From: Sphingobacteriia bacterium
GTDB lineage: Bacteria; Pseudomonadota; Alphaproteobacteria; Rickettsiales; 33-17
Assembly (NCBI GenBank): GCA_017304685.1
Contig: JAFKLR010000004.1
Coordinates: 372,001-436,000, forward strand
Direction of reading: 5' to 3'
DNA: 64,000 bases
The stretch's first letter is position 1, and the number at the start of each line of letters is the position of its first letter. This document shows, one piece after another, positions 56,624-64,000 of this stretch. Position numbers and translations under genes: made by a program. Below the pieces are notes generated by a model that saw only the letters and a program-made list of their open reading frames with translations, searched no databases and was not told the DNA's origin.

Positions 56624-56753
56624 ACTTCAGCTCCTTAGTTATTGGAAGAAAGTTTGGTTCAGGTTGTTTGAGCAAATATAACATAATAATTAATATAAGC
56701 CCAAGTAAAACTAATGATGAATATTTTAAATGCTTAATTATGCCTTTTTTCAT
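56598..56753 (-). CDS. 51-residue single-pass membrane microprotein overlapping xerD
   Basis: An ATG at 56753 opens a frame of 51 residues ending at TAA 56600-56598. It has a basic start MKKGIIKHLKYSS, one strong hydrophobic helix (SLVLLGLILIIMLYLL, about 13-28), then a polar tail with PEPNFLPITKEL. The end overlaps the xerD start by 26 bases, and the xerD ribosome site lies within this gene, so the two are likely translated as a pair. N-in, C-out topology with the tail in the periplasm is expected from the basic end. I know no family, and no strong ribosome site precedes the ATG. Its intact membrane pattern supports a real gene. Confidence 0.6.
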   Translation of the reverse strand: MKKGIIKHLKYSSLVLLGLILIIMLYLLKQPEPNFLPITKELKFDTYQIER

Positions 56754-56839
56754 ATAATTTTTTTAAAAACTTATTGTCTTTTAGGTGCTTATCAACCATT
56801 ATCTCTTTTAATATTAAAACAATTAAATATTAAAGCAAG

Positions 56840-57385
56840 ATGAATATTTTAAAAATTAACAAGCCAATAGTTCTTGTAGGACTCATGGGATCAGGGAAAA
56901 CTACCATTGGTTATCGTCTTGCTTTACAACTTGGTTTACCTTTTTTTGATAGTGATAAAGAAATAGAAAAATCAGCTTGTTGTTCAATTTCTGACATATT
57001 TTATTATGCCGGAGAAGCTTATTTTAGAAAAATTGAACATCAAACAATGAAAGCCCTTCTTGAAAAACCGGAAGGCAAAATTATTGCTACAGGCGGTGGA
57101 TCTTATATTAATCCTGATGTAAAAAATCTTATTAATGAAAAAGGTTTATCAATTTGGATTAATGCAAGTTTAGATGTAATTGTAGAAAGGGTATCACGCA
57201 GAAATACACGCCCCTTATTAGAACATGGAGATAAAAGACAAATTCTTCAATCTTTAATGGAAGAAAGATATCCAGTTTATGCTGAATCACATATAACAAT
57301 TTCTAGTGATAATAAAACTCATGCTGAAACTGTAAAAATGATTATTAACGCTATTAATCAATATTTTGGTGATGAAAACTATTAA
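56840..57385 (+). CDS. aroK: shikimate kinase
   Basis: Phosphorylates shikimate in aromatic amino acid and chorismate synthesis. The 181 residues show the P-loop GLMGSGKTT (14-22), FFDSDKEIEKSACCSISDIF with the conserved Asp, YFRKIEHQTM, the GGGSYINP turn and the LID segment VSRRNTRPLLEHG. It overlaps aroB by 14 bases. Rickettsia itself lacks this pathway, so its retention indicates broader biosynthetic capacity. Confidence 0.95.
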   Translation: MNILKINKPIVLVGLMGSGKTTIGYRLALQLGLPFFDSDKEIEKSACCSISDIFYYAGEAYFRKIEHQTMKALLEKPEGKIIATGGGSYINPDVKNLINEKGLSIWINASLDVIVERVSRRNTRPLLEHGDKRQILQSLMEERYPVYAESHITISSDNKTHAETVKMIINAINQYFGDENY

Positions 57386-58448
57386 ATTCAAATGTCATGA
57401 AACTCAAGAAGGTGAAATAATAATTGGTTCACATTTATTTGACGATTTTGAAAATTCACTATTAATAGAAACCTTAAATTCTCTAAACATTGAAAAATTT
57501 ATAATTATAACTGATGCAACAATTAGTAAGTTATACTTACAAACTGTTTTAAACTTTTTTTCTATAATTTCTCCGGTTCATTTTATTGTTATTGATGAAA
57601 AGGAAGAAAGTAAAACTTTGCAAATAGTGAATTATTTATGTGAACATCTTACTAACTTAGGTTTATCAAAAAATAGCTGCTTGATAGCTTTAGGTGGAGG
57701 TGTAGTAGGGGACATAACAGGTTTTGTTGCAAGTATATTATTTCGCGGAATTAATTTTATTCAAATACCTACTAGCTTTTTATCACAGGTTGATAGCTCA
57801 ATTGGCGGAAAAAATGGTGTTAATGTTAATTCATATAAAAATTACATTGGAACTATTTATCCAGCGAGTTTAGTAATCTCTGATGTTGCTTTTTTGAATT
57901 CTCTTTCTCAAGAAGAATTTTTAAATGGTATTGCAGAATTAATTAAAATTTCTATTTTATGCGATAAAGATTTATTTAATTATCTTAAAACTAATTATCA
58001 AAACATAGTAAAATTTCAGAAAGAAAATTTAATTCATATTATCAAAACCGGTGTTGAATTAAAAAATAAATTTGTTGAAAAAGATTTAAATGATGCAAGT
58101 GAGAGAAAGGCTTTAAATTTTGGCCACACTATAGGACATGCGATTGAAACTGCGAGTAACTTTAGTATTTCGCATGGTTTTGCTGTAAGCATCGGTATGG
58201 CCTATGAAATTCAACTTACTAGTAAGCTTGGTATTACACCTAACAATATTGTGGAAGAAACTTTAGAAGTTTTAAAACTTTATAATTTACCCTATCAATT
58301 AGAAAATAATTTGCTAAATAAAGCTATAGAATCCATAGCATTTGATAAAAAGAAAGAACAAAACAAAATTACTATGCCAATAATAAAAGAGATTGGTAAA
58401 TCTAATTTAGAAAAAGTAAATATTGAATCTTTTAATCTACTTAAATAA
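57372..58448 (+). CDS. aroB: 3-dehydroquinate synthase
   Basis: Second step of the shikimate pathway; uses NAD and a divalent metal. The 358 residues contain ALGGGVVGDITGFVASI, the PTSFLSQVDSSIGGKNGVN loop, the metal site NGIAELIKISIL-type Glu, LNFGHTIGHAIE with metal His, and SHGFAVSIGMAYE. The start is ATG 57372, 6 bases into a frame that could also begin at TTG 57366; the ATG is preferred. The gene starts before the aroK stop, so they are coupled. Confidence 0.94.
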   Translation: MKTIKFKCHETQEGEIIIGSHLFDDFENSLLIETLNSLNIEKFIIITDATISKLYLQTVLNFFSIISPVHFIVIDEKEESKTLQIVNYLCEHLTNLGLSKNSCLIALGGGVVGDITGFVASILFRGINFIQIPTSFLSQVDSSIGGKNGVNVNSYKNYIGTIYPASLVISDVAFLNSLSQEEFLNGIAELIKISILCDKDLFNYLKTNYQNIVKFQKENLIHIIKTGVELKNKFVEKDLNDASERKALNFGHTIGHAIETASNFSISHGFAVSIGMAYEIQLTSKLGITPNNIVEETLEVLKLYNLPYQLENNLLNKAIESIAFDKKKEQNKITMPIIKEIGKSNLEKVNIESFNLLK

Positions 58449-58458
58449 ACAATAATTA

Positions 58459-59559
58459 TTATACGTTAAATCTAAAATGGAAGATATCACCATCTTGTAC
58501 GGTGTATTCTTTACCCTCAAGCCTCATTTTACCAGCTTCTTTAGCGCCATTCTCACCGTTACATTTAACATAATCTTCGTAAGAAATTGTTTCAGCTCTG
58601 ATAAATCCTTTTTCAAAATCGGTATGAATAACACCTGCCGCTTCAGGAGCTGTAGCGCCTTTTCTTACAGTCCAGGCATGAGCTTCCTTTGGTCCAATAG
58701 TAAAAAATGTGCTTAAATCAAGTAATTCAAAGCCAGCTTTAATAATTTTCTTTAATCCAGTTTCTTCTAAGCCTAAATCTAATAAAAATTCTTGCTTTTC
58801 TTCCTCTGAATTTAAGCCTGCGATTTCTGATTCTATTTTTGACGAAATAATTACATGTTTACAATTATTTTTCTTAGCAAAATTCCCAACTTCTTCAGTC
58901 CATTTATTACCTTTACTTGCTTCATCTTCTTTTACATTACAAACATATAATACTTTTTTAGTTGTAAGTAATTGAAGTAATTTAAGTGTAGGAATTTCAT
59001 CTTTATCAAAAGTAATTGAACGAGCTGGCTTACCTGCTTCAAGTACAGGAAGAACTTTTTTTATTAATTCAAATTGTTCTTTAGCTTGTTTATCTCCTGA
59101 ACGAATTTTTTTTTCAAAACCTGGAAGTCTTTTATTTAAACTTTCCATATCAGCTAATATAAGTTCTAGTTCAATTGTTTCAGCATCTCTAAGCGGGTCT
59201 ACTGAGCCATCAACATGAGTAATATCTTCATCTTCAAAACATCTTAAAACATGGATAATAGCATCTACTTCACGAATATGTCCTAAAAATTGATTACCTA
59301 AACCTTCGCCTTTACTTGCGCCTCTTACAAGACCTGCAATATCAACAAATTCGAGTTGAGTAGGAATAATTTTTTGTGAACTTGCAAGTTTTGCTAAAGT
59401 TTCTAAGCGATTATCTGGTACAGAAACTTTTCCAACATTTGGTTCAATTGTACAAAATGGATAATTTGCAGCTTCTGCAGCTTGGGTCGCAGTAAGTGCG
59501 TTAAATAATGTAGATTTCCCAACATTTGGTAAGCCAACTATGCCACATGCAAAACCCAT
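58459..59559 (-). CDS. ychF: ribosome-binding ATPase YchF
   Basis: Obg-family P-loop ATPase linked to ribosomes and stress response. The 366 residues show [61 protein letters not shown] (in place of the NKXD motif, as is usual in YchF), and the C-terminal TGS-type end with [20 protein letters not shown] and [15 protein letters not shown]. It closes the prs-rplY-pth-ychF operon, 8 bases after pth, a very conserved order. Confidence 0.97.
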   Translation of the reverse strand: MGFACGIVGLPNVGKSTLFNALTATQAAEAANYPFCTIEPNVGKVSVPDNRLETLAKLASSQKIIPTQLEFVDIAGLVRGASKGEGLGNQFLGHIREVDAIIHVLRCFEDEDITHVDGSVDPLRDAETIELELILADMESLNKRLPGFEKKIRSGDKQAKEQFELIKKVLPVLEAGKPARSITFDKDEIPTLKLLQLLTTKKVLYVCNVKEDEASKGNKWTEEVGNFAKKNNCKHVIISSKIESEIAGLNSEEEKQEFLLDLGLEETGLKKIIKAGFELLDLSTFFTIGPKEAHAWTVRKGATAPEAAGVIHTDFEKGFIRAETISYEDYVKCNGENGAKEAGKMRLEGKEYTVQDGDIFHFRFNV

Positions 59560-59567
59560 AAAACCCT

Positions 59568-60137
59568 CTATTTTTCTAATGCTATTTTGGTTGTAAAATT
59601 ATTTAAATCTTTATTTAAAAGTGTTTGAAAATTATTAGCTATATTTAAAAATAATCCTTCTAATTCATCTAACTCGGCTTCTTTAAATTTACCTAATACA
59701 TGACTTGAAGCATTCCCTTTTTTGCCTACTCCAATTCTTAAGCGGAAATAATTATTTCCTACTAAACTATCGATTGATTTTAAACCGTTATGTCCGCCGC
59801 TACTACCACCTTGTTTAACTTTGATTTTTGCAAAATCAAGATCGATGTCATCATGAATTACTAAAATGTCCTCTACCTTTATTTTATAAAAACTTGCAAC
59901 TTGTTGAACCGATTTACCTGATAAATTCATAAAAGTTATGGGTTTTAAAAGAACAAGTTCATTACCTTTGTAGTTGGTAGTGGCGATTTCGCCTTGCCAT
60001 TTATGTTTAAAGGAAATAGAAGAATTGGCCTTTTGATTCAAGTATTCTGTAAAATAATCTATGAACAAAAAGCCAATATTATGTCTAGTTAAAGTATATT
60101 CAGGGCCTGGATTACCAAGCCCACAAATTAACTTCAT
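59568..60137 (-). CDS. pth: peptidyl-tRNA hydrolase
   Basis: Releases tRNA from stalled peptidyl-tRNA. The 189 residues open with [20 protein letters not shown], including the catalytic His19. They continue with [40 protein letters not shown] with the catalytic Asp, [12 protein letters not shown] and FRLRIGVGK. It follows rplY by 7 bases. Confidence 0.96.
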   Translation of the reverse strand: MKLICGLGNPGPEYTLTRHNIGFLFIDYFTEYLNQKANSSISFKHKWQGEIATTNYKGNELVLLKPITFMNLSGKSVQQVASFYKIKVEDILVIHDDIDLDFAKIKVKQGGSSGGHNGLKSIDSLVGNNYFRLRIGVGKKGNASSHVLGKFKEAELDELEGLFLNIANNFQTLLNKDLNNFTTKIALEK

Positions 60138-60144
60138 TTATTTG

Positions 60145-60747
60145 TTATTGTTGAGATTGAGCAGCTGGATTTTCCGCGTCATCAACACGACCAACGATAG
60201 TTACAAGAGTAACATTTTCGGTGCCTGCAAATCTTGTACCAGCCGGTAAGTCAATATCATTAATATGAATACTGCTACCAATGTCTAAAGTACTAAGGTC
60301 AAATTCAATAAAGTGAGGGATATTTTGAGCCTTACAAACTAACTCAATTTCACGACGAACTATGTTAAGTACGCCACCACGTTTAATACCAATAGTTTTA
60401 TCTTGGTTAGTGTAATGAATTTTTACATGTACTTTTACTTCTGATTTTTCATCAACATGAATAAAGTCAATATGTTCAATACTATCACTTACAGGATGAA
60501 GTTGAACTTCATATGGAAGAGCTAGATAAGTTTCTTTTCCAACTTTAATGTTTAATAATTGTGCCATAAACCCTGATTTATGCATACGAACAGTCATTTC
60601 TTTTGCATCAAGTGTTATGTTCACATTTTCTTTATTTTTACCATAAATTATTGCTGGAACCTTTTTGTTCCTTCTTAATTCACGAGCAGAACCTTTACCT
60701 AAGTTAGTTCTATATTCACCTTCAATTATTTGCGCAGCTATTGACAT
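60145..60747 (-). CDS. rplY: 50S ribosomal protein L25/general stress protein Ctc
   Basis: Binds 5S rRNA. The 200 residues have the L25 domain (about 1-90, GEYRTNLGKGSARELRRNKK and VPAIIYGK) and the TL5/Ctc C-terminal beta domain (KIHYTNQDKTIGIKRGGVLN, IHINDIDLPAG). I start at ATG 60747 because AGGAG sits 8 bases upstream at 60760-60756; an ATG at 60768 would add seven residues and overlap the prs stop. The C-terminal end is Ala/Gln-rich (ENPAAQSQQ). Confidence 0.94.
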   Translation of the reverse strand: MSIAAQIIEGEYRTNLGKGSARELRRNKKVPAIIYGKNKENVNITLDAKEMTVRMHKSGFMAQLLNIKVGKETYLALPYEVQLHPVSDSIEHIDFIHVDEKSEVKVHVKIHYTNQDKTIGIKRGGVLNIVRREIELVCKAQNIPHFIEFDLSTLDIGSSIHINDIDLPAGTRFAGTENVTLVTIVGRVDDAENPAAQSQQ

Positions 60748-60760
60748 TAAATTTTCTCCT

Positions 60761-61690
60761 TTAATCAAATAAACTAGAGACAGAAGTTTCTTCTGATACC
60801 CTTCTTATCGCTTCCGCCATAAGTCCTGATATTGAAACTTGTCTAATATTACTTATCTCGTTAATTTCTTGTTTGTAGATACTATCGGTAATCACTAAAT
60901 TTTGCAATTTAGAATTTTTTACTTTTTCTAAAGCTCCTTGCGATAACACTCCATGGGTAACGTAAGCGCTAACACTTCTAGCTCCTTGTTCAATTAATTT
61001 TGCAGCAGCATTGCATAAAGTTCCTGCAGAATCAACAATATCATCAATCATTATGCAATCTTTGTCATGTACATCACCAATAATATGCATAACTTCTGAA
61101 ATGCCAGCTTTTTCACGACGTTTATCAACAATTGCTAAATCAACTCCTAATTTTTGAGCTAAGGCTCTAGCTCTTACCACTCCTCCAACATCAGGAGAAA
61201 CAATTGTTAAATTTTTACTTTTAAAATTAGCTAAAATATCGCTTACAAATACAGGCATTGCATATAAGTTATCAACAGGGATATCAAAAAAGCCCTGAAT
61301 TTGACCTGCATGTAAATCTACTGTTAAAACTCTATTAGCGCCTGCGGCAGTTATTAAATTGGCAACTAATTTAGCAGAAATAGGGGTTCTTGGTCCGGGT
61401 TTACGGTCTTGCCTTGCATATCCAAAGTAAGGGATAACAGGAGTGATTCTTTTAGCAGAAGCTCTTTTCAATGCATCAATTGTAATTAATAATTCCATTA
61501 AATGGTCATTAGCAGGAAAGCTTGTAGATTGAATAATAAACACATCTTGGCCACGGACATTATCCATAACTTCTACGAAAATTTCGTTATCAAGGAATCT
61601 TTTTATATTAGCGTTTATTAATTTTACACCCAAATTGGTTGCAATTTTTTCCGCTAAGACCTTATTACTGTTACAAGCTAAAATTTGCAT
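60761..61690 (-). CDS. prs: ribose-phosphate pyrophosphokinase
   Basis: Makes PRPP for nucleotide and histidine synthesis. The 309 residues include the ATP-contact region [24 protein letters not shown], the [18 protein letters not shown] metal and substrate loops, [21 protein letters not shown], and the PRPP loop [12 protein letters not shown]. It is the first gene of prs-rplY-pth-ychF. A bacterium with Tlc-type nucleotide import still keeps this enzyme here. Confidence 0.96.
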   Translation of the reverse strand: MQILACNSNKVLAEKIATNLGVKLINANIKRFLDNEIFVEVMDNVRGQDVFIIQSTSFPANDHLMELLITIDALKRASAKRITPVIPYFGYARQDRKPGPRTPISAKLVANLITAAGANRVLTVDLHAGQIQGFFDIPVDNLYAMPVFVSDILANFKSKNLTIVSPDVGGVVRARALAQKLGVDLAIVDKRREKAGISEVMHIIGDVHDKDCIMIDDIVDSAGTLCNAAAKLIEQGARSVSAYVTHGVLSQGALEKVKNSKLQNLVITDSIYKQEINEISNIRQVSISGLMAEAIRRVSEETSVSSLFD

Positions 61691-61827
61691 TGTTATTAAA
61701 ATATTATTTTTTAATGAAAAATTTTTCGTATATTATATACAAAACTATGTTATTAAATTAAACTAACGCTAATATCATGATTTAGTTTAGTTGTAAACTT
61801 ATTTTAGAGGATACGTTAAGGAATTTT

Positions 61828-62415
61828 ATGAAGAAGTATTTTTTAATTTTAATGATGATGGTAAGTAAAATATCTTTAGCTTTGGATTACAATAAGTTAT
61901 TGGATAGTGACTATGTCTTGGGTAATAGAGATGCTAAAGTACAAATTATAATGTATTCTTCTTTAACTTGCCCTCATTGTGCTACTTTTTATACGAAAAC
62001 TTTCCCTAAGTTACAACAGGCCTATATTGATAATAATAAAATAGCTTTCGTAAATAGATCTATATTAAATGATCGTGTAAGTTTAGCCGGAACAATGCTT
62101 GCTTATTGTGAAGGTGAAAAAGATTATTATAAAATAATTAAAGTTTTATCCAAGCAATTTGAACATTGGGTTATATCATCAGAGTATCTAAATAGATTAG
62201 AAAATATAGCATCTCTTGCAGGATATGATAAAAACAAATTTGAAAAATGTATGAATAATGAATATTTGCAAGATCAATTACTAAGATCTCAAAAAGAAGC
62301 CACTAGTCAATTAAATATAGATGTTATACCATTTATGCTTATTAATGGTAAGCCTTATAAGGGTGCTCATGGTTTTGAATATTTATCTAAAGAGATTGAA
62401 GAATTATTAAAATAA
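61828..62415 (+). CDS. DsbA-like periplasmic thioredoxin-fold protein
   Basis: The 195 residues start with a signal peptide (about 1-19, cleavage near LALD) followed by a DsbA-type thioredoxin domain with SSLTCPHCATFY (Cys48, Cys51), an all-helical insert and the cis-Pro site VIPFMLING. CPHC is the DsbA active site, so it oxidises thiols of secreted proteins; the DsbA/DsbG-like subfamily is common in Rickettsiales. The partner DsbB is not in the window. Confidence 0.9.
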   Translation: MKKYFLILMMMVSKISLALDYNKLLDSDYVLGNRDAKVQIIMYSSLTCPHCATFYTKTFPKLQQAYIDNNKIAFVNRSILNDRVSLAGTMLAYCEGEKDYYKIIKVLSKQFEHWVISSEYLNRLENIASLAGYDKNKFEKCMNNEYLQDQLLRSQKEATSQLNIDVIPFMLINGKPYKGAHGFEYLSKEIEELLK

Positions 62416-62448
62416 TATACTGAGAATTCAAACACCCAGTATATTATT
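62411..62448. terminator. terminator hairpin between the DsbA-like gene and the 249-residue protein gene
   Basis: Twelve perfect pairs (62411-62422 with 62437-62448) around a 14-base loop lie across the dsbA-like stop codon in a convergent intergenic space. A T run is present on the minus-strand side (TTTTAATAATTC). It could serve both genes. Confidence 0.5.
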
Positions 62449-62455
62449 AATTAAA

Positions 62456-63205
62456 TTATTTTATATCTGTTCCTAAAAAGTTGTCGGCTTGTCTATTTAA
62501 ATCAAAGACCGTACGCACTGGAGATTTCGTAGAGTAATTATTAACATGTAAAACTTGAGCCTGGTCAAAAATAGCTCTTTTTACTTCTACTTCCTTTGAA
62601 TCTGCATCAATAATTTCATCACGACTTACAGGTTCGCTTACTATTGGGGCTGTAGGTTGGAAATTAAAAGGATTAAATTGATTTTTAAACAAATTAATTA
62701 ACTGTTGATTTACTTCTACTTGCGTCTGTTTTAATTTCAACTTAGCAGCTTCTGTATCTCTTTTATGTTGGTCTTGAGCATCTTTTAATTCTGCTTTCTT
62801 TGGTGCTTCTTTATGATCTGCGTCACTTGAACTTGCTAAAAAGGATAAAGTTGTAACTACTGTACTTATTGTAATTAAAAGAATAGTAAATTTACTACAA
62901 ACGGTAGCGAAGCTACTTGCAATTACTGCAAAGGCAGTGAAAGCTTCTTTTGCAAAATAAGCGCTGAAAATAATAGGGGTAAGATATACAATGCTTTTTG
63001 CCATTCTTGCGTAGGCTTTTCCGTAAGGGCTTTCATATTTATTTTCATCTAGGGAAAGAGCATTGAAAACATTTCCAAGAAAATAATTGCTAGCTTTTTT
63101 TAAGGTTTGACAGGCTTTATTTAAAAAATGGTTTGTTCCTTCTTTTATCTTATCTATTGTGCTATCGTATACACTTGACAATTTTTTAGTTAAAAAATCA
63201 AACAT
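62456..63205 (-). CDS. hypothetical protein with bilobed hydrophobic domain
   Basis: A 249-residue protein. The N-terminal 70 residues are amphipathic and Lys-rich (LTKKLSSVYDSTIDKIKEG). Two adjacent hydrophobic helices follow (about 70-92 and 100-125, IVYLTPIIFSAYFAKEAF and FTILLITISTVVTTLSFLAS). Next comes a charged coiled-coil stretch (DAQDQHKRDTEAAKLKLKQT) and a polar end. There is no signal peptide. Paired hydrophobic helices with cytosolic ends are typical of inclusion- or vacuole-membrane proteins of intracellular bacteria, but no homologue is known to me. A strong promoter is 35 bases upstream. Confidence 0.6.
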   Translation of the reverse strand: MFDFLTKKLSSVYDSTIDKIKEGTNHFLNKACQTLKKASNYFLGNVFNALSLDENKYESPYGKAYARMAKSIVYLTPIIFSAYFAKEAFTAFAVIASSFATVCSKFTILLITISTVVTTLSFLASSSDADHKEAPKKAELKDAQDQHKRDTEAAKLKLKQTQVEVNQQLINLFKNQFNPFNFQPTAPIVSEPVSRDEIIDADSKEVEVKRAIFDQAQVLHVNNYSTKSPVRTVFDLNRQADNFLGTDIK

Positions 63206-63239
63206 TTAAAACTCATTAAATAATTAACTATTGAAAAGA

Positions 63240-63268
63240 TTTATACTAAAAATTAACCAATATGTCAA
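63240..63268 (-). promoter_or_regulatory. sigma-70-type promoter for the 249-residue protein
   Basis: On the minus strand TTGACA (63268-63263), a 17-base spacer and TATAAA (63245-63240). The region right after the -35, TATTGGTTAA, recurs after the -35 of the repeat-protein gene (27445) promoter region. Confidence 0.65.
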
Positions 63269-63291
63269 TGAGATAATTAATATATTTACTT

Positions 63292-63318
63292 TTATTTAAG
63301 GTGATAAACCTTAAATAA
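63292..63318. repeat. perfect hairpin downstream of the Trm112-like gene
   Basis: Eleven perfect pairs (63292-63302 with 63308-63318) around a GATAA loop, 28 bases after the stop of the Trm112-like gene. It may help end that transcript, but no T run follows on the minus strand. Confidence 0.4.
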
Positions 63319-63345
63319 TTGTTACATATACCTAAAAATTAAAAA

Positions 63346-63531
63346 TTATAATTTTCTAGCGTGGTCTGTAAGAAGAACGGGTATACCATCAATTATGGGA
63401 AAGGCAAGTCCAGCAGCCTCGCTTATAAGTTCATTAGTAATTTCATTGAACTTAAGAGGCTGCTTTGTTAGCGGACAAGCAAGGATTTCTAAAAGAGTAA
63501 CATCAAATTCGAAAATTTTTTCTGCTGTCAT
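63346..63531 (-). CDS. Trm112 family protein
   Basis: A 61-residue protein with LLEILACPLTKQPLKFNEIT, the CP-L-K zinc-ribbon-like start of Trm112/YcaR, and AAGLAFPIIDGIPVLLTDHA, its usual end. The second cysteine pair of eukaryotic Trm112 is absent, as in most bacterial members. Members activate methyltransferases; the client here is unknown. It is 27 bases downstream of rpsT on the same strand. Confidence 0.88.
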   Translation of the reverse strand: MTAEKIFEFDVTLLEILACPLTKQPLKFNEITNELISEAAGLAFPIIDGIPVLLTDHARKL

Positions 63532-63558
63532 TTAATAAATTTTACCAAATTTTAAAAG

Positions 63559-63825
63559 TTACGCTGCCATAGCTTTAACTTTCGCTGCAAGCTTCTTAAC
63601 CATTCTTGAAGCGGTACCAAGGCTTAAAACTTTCTTTGTAACGCCACGCATAATTTCGCTTTGAGCATGTGATAAAACTTTACGAGCGTCATCGTTATTA
63701 CCGGCTGCAATCGCAACTTCTACTTTCTTAATAAAAGTTTTAATTCTGCTTCTTCTAGCGCGGTTAATTGAAGCTCTTTTGAGTGATTTTCTGTGAGCTT
63801 TTTCAGCCGATTTATGATTTGCCAT
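63559..63825 (-). CDS. rpsT: 30S ribosomal protein S20
   Basis: The 88 residues begin MANHKSAEKAHRKSLKRASI and continue with INRARRSRIKTFIKK, fully matching S20, and end in the Ala/Lys-rich helix KKLAAKVKAMAA. I start at ATG 63825, the family start; an ATG four codons earlier (63837) would add MGSE. The conserved neighbour dnaA is not seen in the remaining 160 bases. The upstream promoter is strong. Confidence 0.96.
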   Translation of the reverse strand: MANHKSAEKAHRKSLKRASINRARRSRIKTFIKKVEVAIAAGNNDDARKVLSHAQSEIMRGVTKKVLSLGTASRMVKKLAAKVKAMAA

Positions 63826-63855
63826 TTCTGAACCCATTAATAAATTTTTGTGAGC

Positions 63856-63884
63856 ATAATAATATCTTATATAGAAACAGTCAA
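63856..63884 (-). promoter_or_regulatory. sigma-70-type promoter for rpsT
   Basis: On the minus strand TTGACT (63884-63879), a 17-base spacer and TATTAT (63861-63856). The start of S20 is about 31 bases downstream of the -10. Confidence 0.65.
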
Positions 63885-63979
63885 TGATTAAAATTCAAAA
63901 ATAAGCGACTGATATTATGTTAAATCACTATTTATGACTGTTTATTAAGCAATATAATTATTTTTTCCTATAAATCAAA

Positions 63980-64000
63980 ATGCCTTTAATTTCAGTAAAA
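63980..64000 (+). other. possible start of a gene that leaves the right edge
   Basis: ATGCCTTTAATTTCAGTAAA opens a frame that is cut after seven codons (MPLISVK). No ribosome site precedes it. Too little is visible to call a product; the rest of 63885-63979 is AT-rich spacer with no further gene recognised. Confidence 0.2.

Noticed and set aside
56551..56757. 68-codon plus-strand frame across the xerD start
   Set aside because: It is antisense to both xerD and the 51-residue microprotein, and its composition is that of a shadow frame.
63838..64000. Replication origin next to rpsT
   Set aside because: rpsT is often near dnaA, but I see no DnaA-box cluster or dnaA frame in the remaining bases.

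Overview
The window is AT-rich (roughly 30% GC by eye), gene-dense chromosome of an alphaproteobacterium that looks like an intracellular member of the Rickettsiales. The main pointers are a Tlc-type ATP/ADP translocase, an isoleucyl-tRNA synthetase of the long eukaryote-like type, a decayed argB kept behind yihA, and alphaproteobacterial gene orders (ihfA-merR, rpmH-rnpA-yidD-yidC-yihA-argB, pal-cpoB-tilS-ftsH-glmM, xerD next to aroKB, prs-rplY-pth-ychF, mdh-sucCD-sucAB-lpd). Genes kept here such as aroK/aroB, phaC, gshB, an O-antigen ligase-like protein and pal/cpoB suggest a less reduced genome than Rickettsia itself. The genus cannot be fixed from the window.

Layout. 1-1262: the end of a protein that runs off the left edge, plus a small unknown gene. 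1330-4127 (+): ccmG, ccmH, parE, overlapping. 4128-10774 (-): histidine phosphatase, orphan solute-binding protein, merR, ihfA, then phaC-plsY-BON lipoprotein-gshB. 10986-16907 (+): rpmH, rnpA, yidD, yidC, yihA, degenerate argB, gmk and an O-antigen ligase-like membrane protein. 16991-20805 (+): a leucine-rich-repeat protein and a DUF4153-like membrane protein. 20842-27277 (-): ileS, gpsA, a YihY/BrkB protein and tlc. 27445-31339 (-): a repeat-containing membrane-anchored protein, an MFS transporter and nfu. 31511-31768 (+): a SemiSWEET transporter. 31797-41665 (-): rho followed by malate dehydrogenase, succinyl-CoA synthetase, and all three subunits of 2-oxoglutarate dehydrogenase. 41848-43920 (-): rpoH, an ABC-2 permease and hemJ. 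44052-51498 (+): Smr protein, retropepsin-like protein, pal, cpoB, tilS, ftsH, glmM. 51615-54536 (+): three unknown proteins and tRNA-Val(GAC). 54544-56753 (-): methyltransferase, xerD and a 51-residue membrane microprotein that overlaps xerD. 56840-58448 (+): aroK, aroB. 58459-61690 (-): prs, rplY, pth, ychF. 61828-62415 (+): DsbA-like. 62456-63825 (-): an unknown membrane protein, a Trm112-like protein and rpsT.

Together the genes cover central carbon metabolism (second half of the TCA cycle), envelope assembly (YidC/YidD, Pal/CpoB, GlmM, PlsY/GpsA), protein quality control (RpoH, FtsH), and nucleotide import from a host. No insertion sequence, CRISPR array, prophage or defence island is visible. 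The least explained material is a scattered set of proteins lacking recognisable function: the LRR protein (16991), the internally duplicated protein (27445), the 415-residue protein (51615), the 271-residue membrane protein (53540), the 249-residue protein (62456) and the 51-residue microprotein (56598). Several carry hydrophobic hairpins or anchors without a signal peptide and have their own promoter, ribosome site and terminator. That makes them reasonable candidates for host-interaction proteins, but this is inference.
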